Below are positions 10,116 to 19,925 of a stretch of 64,000 nt of DNA, piece by piece. The notes under the pieces were generated by a model. That model had not been told where the DNA came from, did no database searches, and saw only the letters and a list, made by a program, of their open reading frames with translations. The translations under genes and the position numbers were made by a program. Source of the DNA: Hymenobacter radiodurans (lineage in GTDB: Bacteria; Bacteroidota; Bacteroidia; Cytophagales; Hymenobacteraceae); the NCBI RefSeq assembly GCF_004355185.1, contig NZ_CP037922.1, positions 3,752,001-3,816,000 of the forward strand. The letters run 5' to 3'. Every line of letters begins with the position of its first letter. Position 1 is the first letter of the stretch.

Positions 10116-11047
10116 ATGCGTTTAATTCCCATCATAACACTGTCAATCAGCGCTTTGCTTAGCGCTAGTTGTTCGCAGGCCCAGTCCGATGAAGTAGCAG
10201 GCGGCAAGAAGGGCAAGAAGAAGGATAAGAAGGAAAGCCTGGAGAATCGCCTTATGGAGGGAGCGGTGCCAGGTTTGAGCCGCACAGGTTCGCTTAACAA
10301 AGCAGTTCCAGAAAGCTCGGGTTTGGCCCGTGCCGATCAGGCAGGCACCTTTTACACGCACGGCGACGCCGGTAACTCCCCTATTCTTTACAAAATTGAC
10401 GAAACGGGCAAGCTGCTGAACGAAACCAGACTCAGTGTGCCGAACCAAGACTGGGAAAGCCTGGCGCAGGATAACAAGGGCAACTTATTCGTGATAGATG
10501 CGGGCAACAACAACAACAGCCGCCAAGATCTGGCTATCTACCGCCTCAACCCAGCCAACCCTAAGCAAGTAGGCGCCATCCGATTCACGTATGCGGATCA
10601 GCGCGAATTTCCGCCCGCAAAAGGTGCCCGGAACTTCGACTGCGAGGCTGCGCTCTGGCACGACGGCATGATTTATCTTTTCACCCGCGACCGCGCCAAT
10701 CAAACAACCAGTAAGGTGTATGCTGTACCGGATAAGCCCGGCCAGCAAACCGCCCGCTTACTTACCAGCCTCTCTATCAACGGGAGGTAACGGATGCTGA
10801 CTTAAGCCCTGACGGCAAACGCTTGGCTCTGATGGGTAAGGAAGAGATGTTTTTGTATGAGGGCGACTCGTTTCAGACACTGCTCAAGTCGACGCCTCAG
10901 CGTATAGCCTTGCCCGGCGCGGGCCAAACAGAAGGCATTGTTTTCACCGATAACCAAACCCTAGTTATCAGCACGGAAGAAGGATCACTTTACCAGTATT
11001 CGTTGCAGGGCCAGTCGAAATCAGGGGCCAATGTTGGAGCCCAGTAA
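10116..11047 (+). pseudogene. Exported beta-propeller-like protein, frameshifted
   Basis: ATG at 10116 starts a lipoprotein-type signal (MRLIPIITLSISALLSASCSQAQ, with Cys as the lipid anchor), followed by a Lys/Gly-rich linker. The rest (SSGLARADQAGTFYTHGDAGNSPILYKID... DWESLAQDNKGNLFVIDAGNN) resembles SdiA-regulated or NHL/strictosidine-like propellers that start with a goodness-of-fit 'ESSGL' segment. The frame ends at 10790 but continues one frame over as EVTDADLSPDGKRLALMGKEE to 11047. Restoring one base near the GGG at 10782-10784 gives a continuous 310-residue protein. Function is unknown. Confidence 0.65.
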
Positions 11048-11074
11048 TAGGCAAGGAAGCATCAGCAACTTTAC

Positions 11075-11123
11075 AAGCACAAAAAAGCCCCCCAGAGTTG
11101 CTCTGGGGGCTTTTTTGTGCTTG
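11075..11123. terminator. Long bidirectional terminator between the propeller gene and lgt
   Basis: CAAGCACAAAAAAGCCCCC...AGAG pairs with CTCTGGGGGCTTTTTTGTGCTTG around a 3-nt loop. The left arm has six C and the right arm five G, leaving a single bulge. It serves two convergent genes and includes the window-wide GC-tract word. Confidence 0.9.
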
Positions 11124-11132
11124 TATGATGGA

Positions 11133-12023
11133 CTACTTCGATTTTACCATTTTTTGGGCTTGCTCAGCGGCCGCGCGTGCTTCTAAATCTCGAGGGGCAA
11201 AGCCGAATGGATTGCTGGGCCATTTGCCGGCGCGCAATAATACCCACAAACCCATAAAGATCAGCGGAATACTTAGGATCTGGCCCATGTTCAGCACCAT
11301 TCCGCTCTCGAAGTCAGACTGATCTTCTTTGAGAAATTCCACTAGAAAACGGAAGGTAAACAGCAGCACTACGAACAAGCCGAACAGTTGCCCTCTAGGC
11401 GTTTTTTCCTTCGTACGGTTCCACATCAGGTACAGCAGCACCAGCAAAAATACGCAAAATAGCGACTCATAAATCTGGGTTGGATGACGTGGGACGGCTA
11501 CACCATTCACTAAATGCTCCGTGTCGCGCACAAACTTGAAGGCCCAGGGCACGGTAGTTTCGTGGCCGAAAATCTCGGAGTTGAACAAGTTGCCCAAGCG
11601 AATAAGTGCACCACCGAGCGCCACCACAATCACAATTCGATCGAGGGTCCAGAGGTAATCGAACTTATTATTGCGACTGAATAGCCACACCGCCAGCAAG
11701 ATACCCAGCGTAGCACCGTGGCTAGCCAGCCCGCCTTCCCATATCTTGAGAATATCGAGCGGATGAGTAAGGTAATAGCCAGGGTCGTAGAATAAGCAGT
11801 GGCCGAGCCGGGCACCTACAATAGTGCCCACCAGCATATAAATCGTGATTACATCGACCCACTGCGGCGATACGCGCTCGGAACGGTAGATGTGCGACAG
11901 CACAAAGCTACCCAGCACAAAGCCGGACATAAACAGCAGGCCGTACCAGCGCAGGGTAAGGGGGCCTATCTTAACGATTTCGGGCGCAACGTCCCATGTA
12001 ATGTAAGCGAGCAGCGAGGTCAT
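11133..12023 (-). CDS. lgt: Prolipoprotein diacylglyceryl transferase
   Basis: A 296-residue polytopic membrane protein with about seven hydrophobic helices. The Lgt signature region is visible (GGALIRLGNLFNSEIFG, with the conserved Arg, Gly and Asn), as are the HGATLG histidine and RHPTQIYES. Lgt moves diacylglycerol from phosphatidylglycerol to the lipobox Cys, the first step of lipoprotein maturation. Length is normal. A hydrophilic tail (EARAAAEQAQKMVKSK) extends past the last helix. Confidence 0.95.
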   Translation of the reverse strand: MTSLLAYITWDVAPEIVKIGPLTLRWYGLLFMSGFVLGSFVLSHIYRSERVSPQWVDVITIYMLVGTIVGARLGHCLFYDPGYYLTHPLDILKIWEGGLASHGATLGILLAVWLFSRNNKFDYLWTLDRIVIVVALGGALIRLGNLFNSEIFGHETTVPWAFKFVRDTEHLVNGVAVPRHPTQIYESLFCVFLLVLLYLMWNRTKEKTPRGQLFGLFVVLLFTFRFLVEFLKEDQSDFESGMVLNMGQILSIPLIFMGLWVLLRAGKWPSNPFGFAPRDLEARAAAEQAQKMVKSK

Positions 12024-12140
12024 GCGAAGAAAAAAGAGGGGTACAAAGGCAAAGGTACTCAGGCATTCGACTTACATCTTTGTAAGCCGCTTACCTATTC
12101 AGGTATCGGGCGTAAGCACGACGAGACAGTGCTGAAGTAA

Positions 12141-12446
12141 TTAGCGGCGGGCGGGTAGAGGCGCCGGCGGGCCTCCATCAAGCTGATAGTGAATTACGGG
12201 TTCTGCAGAGCGCAGTGCGGCACCGTCGCCGCTAAGTAACAGCACTATGCCCAGTAATGCAGCATAGCTGGGCCAGCGCAGCCAAGTACGCAGCGGTTGG
12301 CGCTCTCCGGTTGCCTCCCCAACGAGCCGGGCACGTACTCGGCTATAGAAGAAAGGCTGAGGCTGGGCATCTTGCATGTTACGCCACTGGCGCAACAGGT
12401 CTTCCAATTCCTCATCGGCAGAGGAGCGAGTAGCAGGATCAGACAT
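12141..12446 (-). CDS. Small single-pass membrane protein, possible anti-sigma partner
   Basis: 101 residues: a charged N-terminal half (EELEDLLRQWRNMQDAQPQPFFYSRVRARL) and one hydrophobic segment (SYAALLGIVLLLSG), followed by a short Pro-rich tail. Its start overlaps the end of the ECF sigma gene by 8 bases, so the two are almost certainly cotranscribed. The arrangement and topology match anti-sigma factors, but no zinc-binding HxxxCxxC motif is visible. Assignment rests on context. Confidence 0.55.
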   Translation of the reverse strand: MSDPATRSSADEELEDLLRQWRNMQDAQPQPFFYSRVRARLVGEATGERQPLRTWLRWPSYAALLGIVLLLSGDGAALRSAEPVIHYQLDGGPPAPLPARR

Positions 12447-13134
12447 GGGGCAAGAGTGGAATAAGATGATTGCGAAGGGTTTTGCGAGCGCGAAACAACA
12501 GAGATTCCACGGCCGGCACGGTTGTTCTGAGGACAGCGGCTATTTCCTCGTAACTCAATTCCTGCTCGTGGCGCAGCGTAAAAGCCACTTGCTGCTGGTC
12601 GGGCAAGCGGGCAATATGCGTCAGTAAAAGTGTCACCTGCTGCTGCCCTTCCAGTTGGGCCTGCGGGTGGGCATGGTCGGCCGGCTCGTGCAGCACCTGA
12701 TTATCGAAGCCCAAGAGGCTGGTGAAATAAGCGAAGCGCTTCTGCGCCTTGGCGCGCTGTCGGTGTTTAAGGGCCTGCGAGGTGGCCAGCCGATAAAGCC
12801 AAGTGCTCAGCGCGGCCTCTCCCCGAAACCTATCGATTGTTTGGTACACCTCCACGAATACTTCCTGCGCCACATCCTCCGCCTCTTCCGGCGACCGTAG
12901 TAGCGCCAATACCGTGCGGTAAATCCGGTTTTGGTATTGTTCTACCAACTGGCGAAACGCGGCCTCACTGCCCTGCTGGAGTTGCGCTACCAACTTGGCA
13001 TCGGCAGATGCCGCGAAGCCTTGGCCGGACGACGGAATGCTGTGAGCGACGGGCAGCGGAAGTGTGTACACCAGTGAAGCGAAAACCGAAGAATAAAAAC
13101 GACCTAAGCTCAGCACTCGGCTTTTCCTGCACAT
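12439..13134 (-). CDS. ECF (RpoE-like) sigma-70 factor
   Basis: Sigma region 2 (AAFRQLVEQYQNRIYRTVLALLRSPEEAEDVAQEVFVEVYQTI...STWLYRLATSQAL) and region 4 (LPDQQQVAFTLRHEQELSYEEIAAVLRTTVPAVESLLFRARKTLRNHL) are clear. The frame has ~45 residues before region 2 that look non-family, so translation may begin later than 13134. The downstream gene overlaps and encodes a small membrane protein that may hold the factor inactive. The trigger is unknown. Confidence 0.85.
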   Translation of the reverse strand: MCRKSRVLSLGRFYSSVFASLVYTLPLPVAHSIPSSGQGFAASADAKLVAQLQQGSEAAFRQLVEQYQNRIYRTVLALLRSPEEAEDVAQEVFVEVYQTIDRFRGEAALSTWLYRLATSQALKHRQRAKAQKRFAYFTSLLGFDNQVLHEPADHAHPQAQLEGQQQVTLLLTHIARLPDQQQVAFTLRHEQELSYEEIAAVLRTTVPAVESLLFRARKTLRNHLIPLLPHV

Positions 13135-13283
13135 AGTAAGCTTATATCTGCTTAGGCCAAGTTAACGCGTAAAACTTGCGCTCACAGTTCTATATTTCCA
13201 TAACATCTTGATTATTACAGCCTTGATTTATACAAAGCAGCAACATTTCCTCTGCATAAGCCTGGTCAAGGCACGCTCAGCGG

Positions 13284-15218
13284 CTATAGTTCACTTAGCT
13301 CTTGCGTATAGCCCCCACTCAGGATCGGGAAGCGCAACCAAGAGCGCGGATCCACATTGTAGTCATCAAGGTGGAACGCGGGTGCGTAACGCTCACGCTT
13401 CCACTGATTGCGCGCCCACAGCGAGTAAAAGTGCTTCACATAAGTTTTCAGCTGTTCCGCATCGGTCGATGCTTCTTCTTGCACCAAAGTGGCTAACACC
13501 TGGCGTGGACTGAGGCGGTCGTAGAAAGCCAGACGCTCGATGCGGTTGAGCAACACGTACGGCATCAGGTCGCGCTCGTCCGTTTGCTTGTCTTCCAAAG
13601 GGCGAAGCTCAGCCGTGGGTTGCAGCGCATTCACGTGGCGCAAAGCGTGGTAGCCAAGTTCTTTTTCGGCCCAGCGCAACCATTTTTTTACGAAATCCTT
13701 ATCGACGCCTGCAATGGGCGAAATACTGCCGGCTGTGTCGCCATCCATCGTGCAGTAGCCCACCGACGCTTCGGAGCGGTTGGACGTGGTAATCAGCAGA
13801 CAGTTTTGCACGTTGGCTAAAAGCCAAATACCCGGAGCTCGTACTCGCGCCTGAATATTTTGGAGAGCTAAATCGTCGGTCTGCCAGGTCAGCGGCCGAT
13901 TGAGAGCGTGTTCAATCTTGGCAACATACCCTTCCACTTCCTCATCGATGGTCCAATCAAAGAAAATGCCCCCCAGCTCGCCGGCCAACTCCTTCGCCGA
14001 CTGAAACGTATCATCGGAAGAGTTGACCGTGCCTTGATAAGCAGTAGTAAGCAAGCGGCCAGTTAGCTTTTGATTGACTGCTTTTTGCTCCTGATTAAGT
14101 AGGCTGAGGGAAGCATCTTTTGGGCCGGGTGCATTCTGGTCGTCTACTAGCACAACCGGGCCAGCTAGCGTCGCAATTTCTTCGGCTGTGAAGCACCCAG
14201 CACGGCGCATGAACTCGGCTGTACCTAGCTCCGCTGTGCCTAAGCGTACCATTTCGGCCACGGCTACGGCACACATGCAGGAGTCGGCGCCGCCACTAAG
14301 GGACAGCACAAATCCACGACTGCGCGCCTTCCGCATGTAGTCGAACAGGGCTAAGCTGAGGGCTTGGTTCAGCTCGCGGTATTCATCGGGCGTGGGCAAG
14401 GGCACAACATCCGTGGGGGGCAAATCTGAGTCAAAGTCAACATCTGTGCACTCCAAGTCCACTTCCTTGAAGCTTAATAGCTGATTGCGGAGCAGCAAAT
14501 GCCCATTACGCGCCACCAGTATTTCGCCGTCGTAAATGATACGTCCAGCTTCGTTGCCCAGTAGGTTAGCGTAGAGGTAAGTGCAATTATACTTTTGCGA
14601 AGCCTGCAATACGAGTTGGTAGCGCACATCCGTTTTGCTCATGGCAAAATGGCTGGCCGATGGGTTTACAATGAGCTGTACTCCGCGCTCCATCAAACGG
14701 CCTGCCGGCCGATCAGCAGCGGGACGCCACGCGTCCTCGCATATTTCGAAGCCAAAACGGATGCCTTGGTGCTCAAAAACTAAGTCGCCCAAAGGCCATG
14801 TCTCTCCTTGCCACGCAATTGTCGTCGTTTCGCCCGCCCGCCAGGAGTTAAAGAAACGCGGCTCGTAATGCACGCCATCATTGGCCAGAAACTGCTTGGC
14901 AGCAAAGCCCAGAATTTCGCCGTCGCGCAGTACAGCGGCAGTGTTATAGGTCCTTCCGTCAATGCGAACAGGCAAACCCACACAAACCAGAATACCCTCT
15001 GTCCAGGGCCGAATCTGCTGCAGATACTCGAGCGCTGCCGCCGATAGCCAATCACTCAAAAACAAGTCTTCGCACCCGTAGCCTGTCAGGCTTAGCTCCG
15101 GTAGGCATAGCAAATCGACACCAGCCGCCTTCGCTTGCTCAATAGCTTCGCGAATGGTACGTAGATTATGATGCCAGTCAAAAGGAATCTGGTTGAGGGC
15201 AGCGCCAGCTAATCGCAT
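13284..15218 (-). CDS. nadE: Glutamine-dependent NAD+ synthetase
   Basis: Two-domain enzyme of about 644 residues. The N-terminal nitrilase-like glutaminase has LCLPELSLTGYGCED (Glu) and FEICEDAWRP (nucleophile Cys). The C-terminal synthetase has the ATP-pyrophosphatase loop LSLSGGADSCMCAVAV. It amidates deamido-NAD using ammonia channelled from glutamine. ATG at 15218 (MRLAGAALNQIPFDW) is preferred over 15245 because family members start at this point. It lies 106 bases downstream of rnc on the same strand, possibly in the same transcript. Confidence 0.95.
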   Translation of the reverse strand: MRLAGAALNQIPFDWHHNLRTIREAIEQAKAAGVDLLCLPELSLTGYGCEDLFLSDWLSAAALEYLQQIRPWTEGILVCVGLPVRIDGRTYNTAAVLRDGEILGFAAKQFLANDGVHYEPRFFNSWRAGETTTIAWQGETWPLGDLVFEHQGIRFGFEICEDAWRPAADRPAGRLMERGVQLIVNPSASHFAMSKTDVRYQLVLQASQKYNCTYLYANLLGNEAGRIIYDGEILVARNGHLLLRNQLLSFKEVDLECTDVDFDSDLPPTDVVPLPTPDEYRELNQALSLALFDYMRKARSRGFVLSLSGGADSCMCAVAVAEMVRLGTAELGTAEFMRRAGCFTAEEIATLAGPVVLVDDQNAPGPKDASLSLLNQEQKAVNQKLTGRLLTTAYQGTVNSSDDTFQSAKELAGELGGIFFDWTIDEEVEGYVAKIEHALNRPLTWQTDDLALQNIQARVRAPGIWLLANVQNCLLITTSNRSEASVGYCTMDGDTAGSISPIAGVDKDFVKKWLRWAEKELGYHALRHVNALQPTAELRPLEDKQTDERDLMPYVLLNRIERLAFYDRLSPRQVLATLVQEEASTDAEQLKTYVKHFYSLWARNQWKRERYAPAFHLDDYNVDPRSWLRFPILSGGYTQELSEL

Positions 15219-15324
15219 GGAAAGAGAGAATAGTTTAGCCAACAACTACTTTTTGCCCCCCAGAGTTGTCTTAGCGGCTCAAAAGCTCTGCAGAAGACGG
15301 GCAGCGCACAAACAATGGGAGCAG

Positions 15325-16074
15325 CTATACGCCCAAGACTGTCAGAGCACGCTCGGCTGCTGTTTGTTCGGCTTGTTTCTTCGAGAGGCCCATGCCCGTT
15401 GCTACGGCTTCATCATCCACAAATACGGTAGCTGAAAATTCCATTACGCCACCCATCTGAGGCTCACCGGCCAGCTCGTAGCGCAGATGCTTGCCTTGGC
15501 GCTGCGCCCACTCAATAAGCTTACTCTTGAAATTAGCAGTCGTTGTGGTGAGCGACTTTACGTCTACGTAAGGCTTAATCAAGCGGGCTAGCACAAATTT
15601 TCGGGCAGCTTTGTAACCCTGATCCAGATAAACAGCTCCTACTAAGGCCTCCAGCGCATTACCGTTTACGGAGCGTGAACGAGCCGCCCGGCCTTGGGTT
15701 GGGTCGAGCTGCACCAGCTTATCCAGCCCAATTTTCAGAGCCAAGGCGTTTAGGCTTTCACGATTTACAATGCGGGAGCGCATTTCCGTGAGAAATCCTT
15801 CCTGCTCGTAAGGATACTTGCGAAACAGGTATTCGGCCACCACCGTCCCGAGCACGGCATCACCCAAAAACTCTAGGCGCTCGTTGCTTTGAGTACGACT
15901 TTTATCATCCTGTTGTCGCACCAGCGACGAGTGCGTGAACGCCAGTTGGTACAGCCGAATATTATCCGGCGTGCGGCCAGTCACTGTGGCAATGGCTTGG
16001 CGAAAAGCCCTATCCTGCCCCAGCAACCGCCGGAAGAATCCGAACAGCGGAAGTGGCTGCCCCGGCCGTGTCAT
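15325..16074 (-). CDS. rnc: Ribonuclease III
   Basis: 250 residues: the RNase III catalytic domain with signature ERLEFLGDAVLGTVVAEYLF and the second acidic cluster ALEALVGAVYLDQG, then a double-stranded RNA-binding domain (FKSKLIEWAQRQGK... ATGMGLSKKQAEQTAAERAL). It cleaves double-stranded RNA in rRNA processing and mRNA turnover. Its ATG overlaps the fabF stop (TAATG), indicating coupling in the acpP-fabF-rnc operon, an order conserved in many bacteria. Confidence 0.96.
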   Translation of the reverse strand: MTRPGQPLPLFGFFRRLLGQDRAFRQAIATVTGRTPDNIRLYQLAFTHSSLVRQQDDKSRTQSNERLEFLGDAVLGTVVAEYLFRKYPYEQEGFLTEMRSRIVNRESLNALALKIGLDKLVQLDPTQGRAARSRSVNGNALEALVGAVYLDQGYKAARKFVLARLIKPYVDVKSLTTTTANFKSKLIEWAQRQGKHLRYELAGEPQMGGVMEFSATVFVDDEAVATGMGLSKKQAEQTAAERALTVLGV

Positions 16075-17324
16075 TAACCTTGAAATTTGCGAAACAGAAC
16101 CGACGTATTGTGCCCACCAAAGCCAAAGGTGTTGCTTAGCGTCACATTTATATCCCGCTTCTGCGCTTCGTTGAAAGTAAAGTTCAGCCGTGGATCTAGT
16201 TCTGGATCAGCGGTAAAGTGGTTGATGGTAGGCGGAATCACGCCATGCTGCAAAGCCAGAATACAGGCAATAGCCTCAATACCGCCAGCGCCGCCCAACA
16301 GGTGGCCAGTCATGCTTTTGGTGGAGCTAATGTTTAGGTTGTAAGCATGCTCACCAAATACCTTCTCAATGGCTTTCACCTCGGCCCCATCGCCTAGGGG
16401 CGTGCTAGTACCATGAGTATTAATGTAATCCACATCCTCTGGGCCAATGCCTGCATCGCGCAGGGCGTTTTGCATCACCAGCACTACCCCATTGCCTTCT
16501 GGGTCAGGAGCGGTGATGTGGTAAGCATCCGAAGACATGCCGCCGCCGATAATCTCAGCATAGATTTTTGCCCCCCGGGCTACTGCGTGCTCGTAGGCTT
16601 CTAGAATAATAGCGCCGCCGCCTTCACCCAACACAAAACCATCGCGCTCCTTATCATAAGGGCGGGAAGCTTGCTCGGGCGCGTCGTTACGCTCACTCAT
16701 AGCCTTCAGGGCGTTGAATCCGCCTACGCCTGCTTCCGTAATAGCCGCTTCTGAGCCACCAGTTACCATTACATCGGCCAGATTGAGGCGGATGTAATTG
16801 TAGGCAGCAACAATAGAATCGGACGACGACGCGCAAGCGGAAGTAGTGACGAAATTTGGCCCCCGGAACTTGTGGCGAATGGAAATATTGCCCGATGAGC
16901 TATCGGCAATCATCTTCGGAATGAAGAAGGGATTGTAGCGGGGTGTGCCGTCGCCCTTCGCGAAGGTGAAGCACTCTTCCTGGAAGGTTTTGAGCCCACC
17001 AATACCGGAACCCCAAATAACACCTACCCGGTCGCGGTTTACTCCTTCCAGCAAGCCAGCATCTTTGATAGCTTCGTCGCTGGCAATGATGGCGAACTGC
17101 GTGAAGAAGTCCATTTTACGGCCCTCTTTACGCTCGAAATAATCATCGGGGTTGTACCCCTTTATCTCGCAGGCGAAACGGGTTTTGAACTTGCTGGCGT
17201 CAAAGCGCGTGATGGGTGCGGCACCACTAACGCCCCTTGACAAGCCATCCCAATATTCGGTGACGGTTTTGCCAAGAGGCGTAAGGGCTCCAAGGCCGGT
17301 CACAACAACTCTCCGAAGAGACAT
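16074..17324 (-). CDS. fabF: 3-oxoacyl-ACP synthase II
   Basis: 416 residues with the condensing-enzyme triad: Cys in TTSACASSSDS, His in NTHGTSTPLGDG, and His in SMTGHLLGGAGG. It elongates acyl-ACP with malonyl-ACP in type II fatty acid synthesis. It is downstream of acpP and overlaps rnc. Confidence 0.97.
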   Translation of the reverse strand: MSLRRVVVTGLGALTPLGKTVTEYWDGLSRGVSGAAPITRFDASKFKTRFACEIKGYNPDDYFERKEGRKMDFFTQFAIIASDEAIKDAGLLEGVNRDRVGVIWGSGIGGLKTFQEECFTFAKGDGTPRYNPFFIPKMIADSSSGNISIRHKFRGPNFVTTSACASSSDSIVAAYNYIRLNLADVMVTGGSEAAITEAGVGGFNALKAMSERNDAPEQASRPYDKERDGFVLGEGGGAIILEAYEHAVARGAKIYAEIIGGGMSSDAYHITAPDPEGNGVVLVMQNALRDAGIGPEDVDYINTHGTSTPLGDGAEVKAIEKVFGEHAYNLNISSTKSMTGHLLGGAGGIEAIACILALQHGVIPPTINHFTADPELDPRLNFTFNEAQKRDINVTLSNTFGFGGHNTSVLFRKFQG

Positions 17325-17413
17325 AGGCTAACGGGAGAAATTAGAAAGCAAAACGGCCGGCGGCGGGCCGGCCGGTAAGCAATAGAACGGGTAACGGCTA
17401 CAAAGCCGTCAGG

Positions 17414-17650
17414 TTATTTGGCGTGCTCCTCGAGGTAGCTGATAGCTTGACCCACGGTGGCGATATTCTCGGCCTGATCGTCGGGGATAGACACGTTAAA
17501 TTCTTTTTCGAATTCCATGATCAATTCAACAGTATCCAGCGAATCAGCGCCCAGATCGTTGGTGAAGCTAGCTTCTGGAGTTACTTCCGAGGCTTCAACG
17601 CCAAGCTTGTCAATGATAATGGCCTTTACTTTTTCTGCAATTTCAGACAT
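17414..17650 (-). CDS. acpP: Acyl carrier protein
   Basis: 78 residues, highly acidic, with the phosphopantetheine attachment motif [20 protein letters not shown]. It carries acyl chains for FabF and the other synthesis enzymes. It is the first gene of the acpP-fabF-rnc operon, 89 bases ahead of fabF, and has a recognisable Bacteroidota promoter upstream. Confidence 0.98.
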   Translation of the reverse strand: MSEIAEKVKAIIIDKLGVEASEVTPEASFTNDLGADSLDTVELIMEFEKEFNVSIPDDQAENIATVGQAISYLEEHAK

Positions 17651-17679
17651 TTCCGTGGGGGTTTAGAGAAAACTCGGCA

Positions 17680-17710
17680 CAAATAACACTAACTTCCCTA
17701 ACATTGTCAA
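17680..17710 (-). promoter_or_regulatory. Putative promoter of acpP
   Basis: Read on the minus strand, TTGAC is followed about 21 bases later by TTATTTG, close to the Bacteroidota primary-sigma pattern (TTTG, ~19 bases, TAnnTTTG). It sits 30-60 bases before the acpP start. Confidence 0.45.
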
Positions 17711-17812
17711 ACCAACCACCCCTAATCTTGCAGGTACAAGATTACGGCCGAGCTAGTTCCCGTTGGCTCCTGCGGTCCGTTGTTTTGTCCTGCGTAAGCC
17801 CGCAAGCACCCT

Positions 17813-18241
17813 ATGAAAATGCTAACGCTGGATGTTGAGTATGACTGTGATTTTGAGCTATTTGGCCTCGTCTCATCGAGCCGCGAGCACACCCTTGCCT
17901 GGACGCTGAATCAGGCCCTGCGCCTGCGCTTGGTGAAGCAGCAAGACCTCATATATGACCTGCTAACAAAAGGTCGTTTGGTTATCAGCAATTATGTGTA
18001 CGCCACTGAAACACTTACTTTACGGCTACTACGCAACCGTTCCGTGGACCCATCGCCACTGAAAAAGCCGTTTCTTGCACCTGACATTAAAGAGTATGAC
18101 TACTTGCTGCAAGTTAGTAATGGGTCGGGTGCGCTGGCGGCCAGTGAATTGATAGAACAGCTTACGGCCTTACCCGCAGTACAGTACGTATGTCAGTTCG
18201 ACCCAAATGAATTGAAGTTCAAAGAAAATCTGCTGTTTTGA
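17813..18241 (+). CDS. IPExxxVDY family protein
   Basis: 142 residues, starting MKMLTLDVEYDCDFELFGLVSSSREHTLAWTLNQAL and carrying the late aromatic and Leu-rich segments of this Bacteroidota family. The gene conventionally sits between acpP and pyk, as here. The motif that names the family is degenerate in this copy. No function is established. It is divergent from acpP and likely cotranscribed with pyk. Confidence 0.75.
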   Translation: MKMLTLDVEYDCDFELFGLVSSSREHTLAWTLNQALRLRLVKQQDLIYDLLTKGRLVISNYVYATETLTLRLLRNRSVDPSPLKKPFLAPDIKEYDYLLQVSNGSGALAASELIEQLTALPAVQYVCQFDPNELKFKENLLF

Positions 18242-18348
18242 TAAAGTAACCTAGCTCCAGCGTGGTGTGCTGTCATAAATAGCCTTCAAATTGCCCCCAA
18301 CTTACTCGTTCAACGATCCACCAAGCTGGAGCTTGGTGCTACTTGCTT

Positions 18349-19788
18349 ATGGAACCTCGTCCGCATTACAATAAAACCAAAATTGTGGCCACCGTTGGCC
18401 CTGCCTCAAACACTTACGAACGCTTGGGTACGCTCATTCGGGAGGGTGTCGATGTGTTTCGCCTCAACTTCTCACATGGCTCCTACGAGGATCATTTAGC
18501 AGTTATTAATAATGTGCGGCGCCTGAACAAGGATATACGCACGAATGTGGGCTTACTGCAAGACTTGCAGGGGCCCAAAATTCGTCTTGGCGATGTAGAA
18601 GGTGGCGGTGTTGAGATAAAGCCTGGCGATAAGATTAAGCTGGTGTGCGGAGAGAAAGAAATCAGTACGGCTACTCGCTTAAGCACCATTTATATGGGGC
18701 TAGCCCGCGATGTGAAGCCCGGCGACATGATTCTGATTGACGACGGCAAAATTGAGCTACGGGTACTAGCTACCGACCGTGAGCAGGAGGTAGATGTGGA
18801 AGTAGTGTACGGAGGACTTGTGAAGCCGCGCAAAGGGATTAACCTGCCCGACTCGGACGTATCAGCGCCGTCGATGACGGAGAAGGACATCGAGGACCTC
18901 AAATTCGGCTTGGAGCACGATGTAGATTGGGTAGCCCTTTCCTTTGCCCGCCGGGCAGAGGACATCCGATTCATTAAGTCATTGATTGCAGAAAGTGGCA
19001 AGCAGACGCGCGTGGTTGCGAAAATCGAAACGCCGGAAGCTCTCCGCAACATCGACGAGATCATTGCGCTAACAGATGCTGTTATGGTAGCCCGTGGCGA
19101 CCTAGGCGTAGAAATCAATGGTGGCGAGGTTCCGCTGGCGCAGAAGATGATTATTGAGAAGTGCAATAAGCTCGGCAAGCCGGTAATCGTTGCTACCCAG
19201 ATGATGGAGAGCATGATTACTAACCCACGACCTACGCGCGCGGAAACCAATGACGTGGCCAACGCCGTCCTTGATGGTGCTGATGCCCTTATGCTGTCCG
19301 CCGAGACGGCCGTGGGTGAGTATCCGGTTGAGGTTATCCGTTCTATGGTGAACACTGTGCGCAGTGTTGAAACCCACGCCAATAATATTTTCCACCGCTT
19401 CCACCCCATCGACCCAGCCGCACCATCGTTTATGGTCGACAGCGTATTATCTGCGGCGGTTCACCTAGCTCGTAATACAAAAGCCAGCGCTATTACTGGC
19501 TTAACGCACCGTGGCTACACAGCCTTTCAAATCGCTAAATACCGTCCCAAAGCCGATATTTTCGTCTTCACTGACACCCGCGACTTGCTGACAGTATTGA
19601 GCCTCGTGTGGGGTGTGCGCGCTTTCTACTATGACCGCATGGTGAGCACCGACAACACCGTATCTGATCTGAAGTATGTGCTGACCACTACTGGCAACCT
19701 CAAAAAAGGTGACGTATTCATCAATACAGCGTCAATGCCCATTAACGAGAAAGGCAAGACCAATATGGTGAAGGTGAGCGTAGCTTAG
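18349..19788 (+). CDS. pyk: Pyruvate kinase
   Basis: About 479 residues. ATG at 18349 is chosen over a TTG six bases upstream. Visible are the N-terminal TKIVATVGPAS, the catalytic-Lys signature region VVAKIETPEAL, the metal-binding MVARGDLGVEI and VATQMMESMI, and a C-terminal allosteric domain. It converts phosphoenolpyruvate and ADP to pyruvate and ATP. Two hairpins follow the stop. Confidence 0.97.
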   Translation: MEPRPHYNKTKIVATVGPASNTYERLGTLIREGVDVFRLNFSHGSYEDHLAVINNVRRLNKDIRTNVGLLQDLQGPKIRLGDVEGGGVEIKPGDKIKLVCGEKEISTATRLSTIYMGLARDVKPGDMILIDDGKIELRVLATDREQEVDVEVVYGGLVKPRKGINLPDSDVSAPSMTEKDIEDLKFGLEHDVDWVALSFARRAEDIRFIKSLIAESGKQTRVVAKIETPEALRNIDEIIALTDAVMVARGDLGVEINGGEVPLAQKMIIEKCNKLGKPVIVATQMMESMITNPRPTRAETNDVANAVLDGADALMLSAETAVGEYPVEVIRSMVNTVRSVETHANNIFHRFHPIDPAAPSFMVDSVLSAAVHLARNTKASAITGLTHRGYTAFQIAKYRPKADIFVFTDTRDLLTVLSLVWGVRAFYYDRMVSTDNTVSDLKYVLTTTGNLKKGDVFINTASMPINEKGKTNMVKVSVA

Positions 19789-19800
19789 ACTAAGAAGGTA

Positions 19801-19840
19801 ATAAACGGAAGCGGAGTACATTAACTCGGCTTCCGTTTAT
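19801..19840 (+). terminator. Hairpin after pyk
   Basis: ATAAACGGAAGC pairs with GCTTCCGTTTAT, 12 bp, starting 12 bases after the pyk stop. It lacks a long T run. Confidence 0.6.
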
Positions 19841-19861
19841 CGCTTAGCTTAATAGAAACAT

Positions 19862-19895
19862 GAAAAGGCCCTGCACTTGCGCGCAGGGCCTTTTC
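19862..19895. terminator. Bidirectional terminator between pyk and rpsT
   Basis: GAAAAGGCCCTGC pairs with GCAGGGCCTTTTC across an 8-nt loop, with T/A-rich edges on both sides. It separates two convergent genes. Confidence 0.85.
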
Positions 19896-19925
19896 TATGC
19901 TAGAGCAGAAAGCCTCTTAAATTAC

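Noticed and set aside
18690..19409. 239-codon minus-strand frame opposite pyk
   Set aside because: Ser/Arg-rich low-complexity translation antisense to an essential, well-conserved gene; no domain visible.
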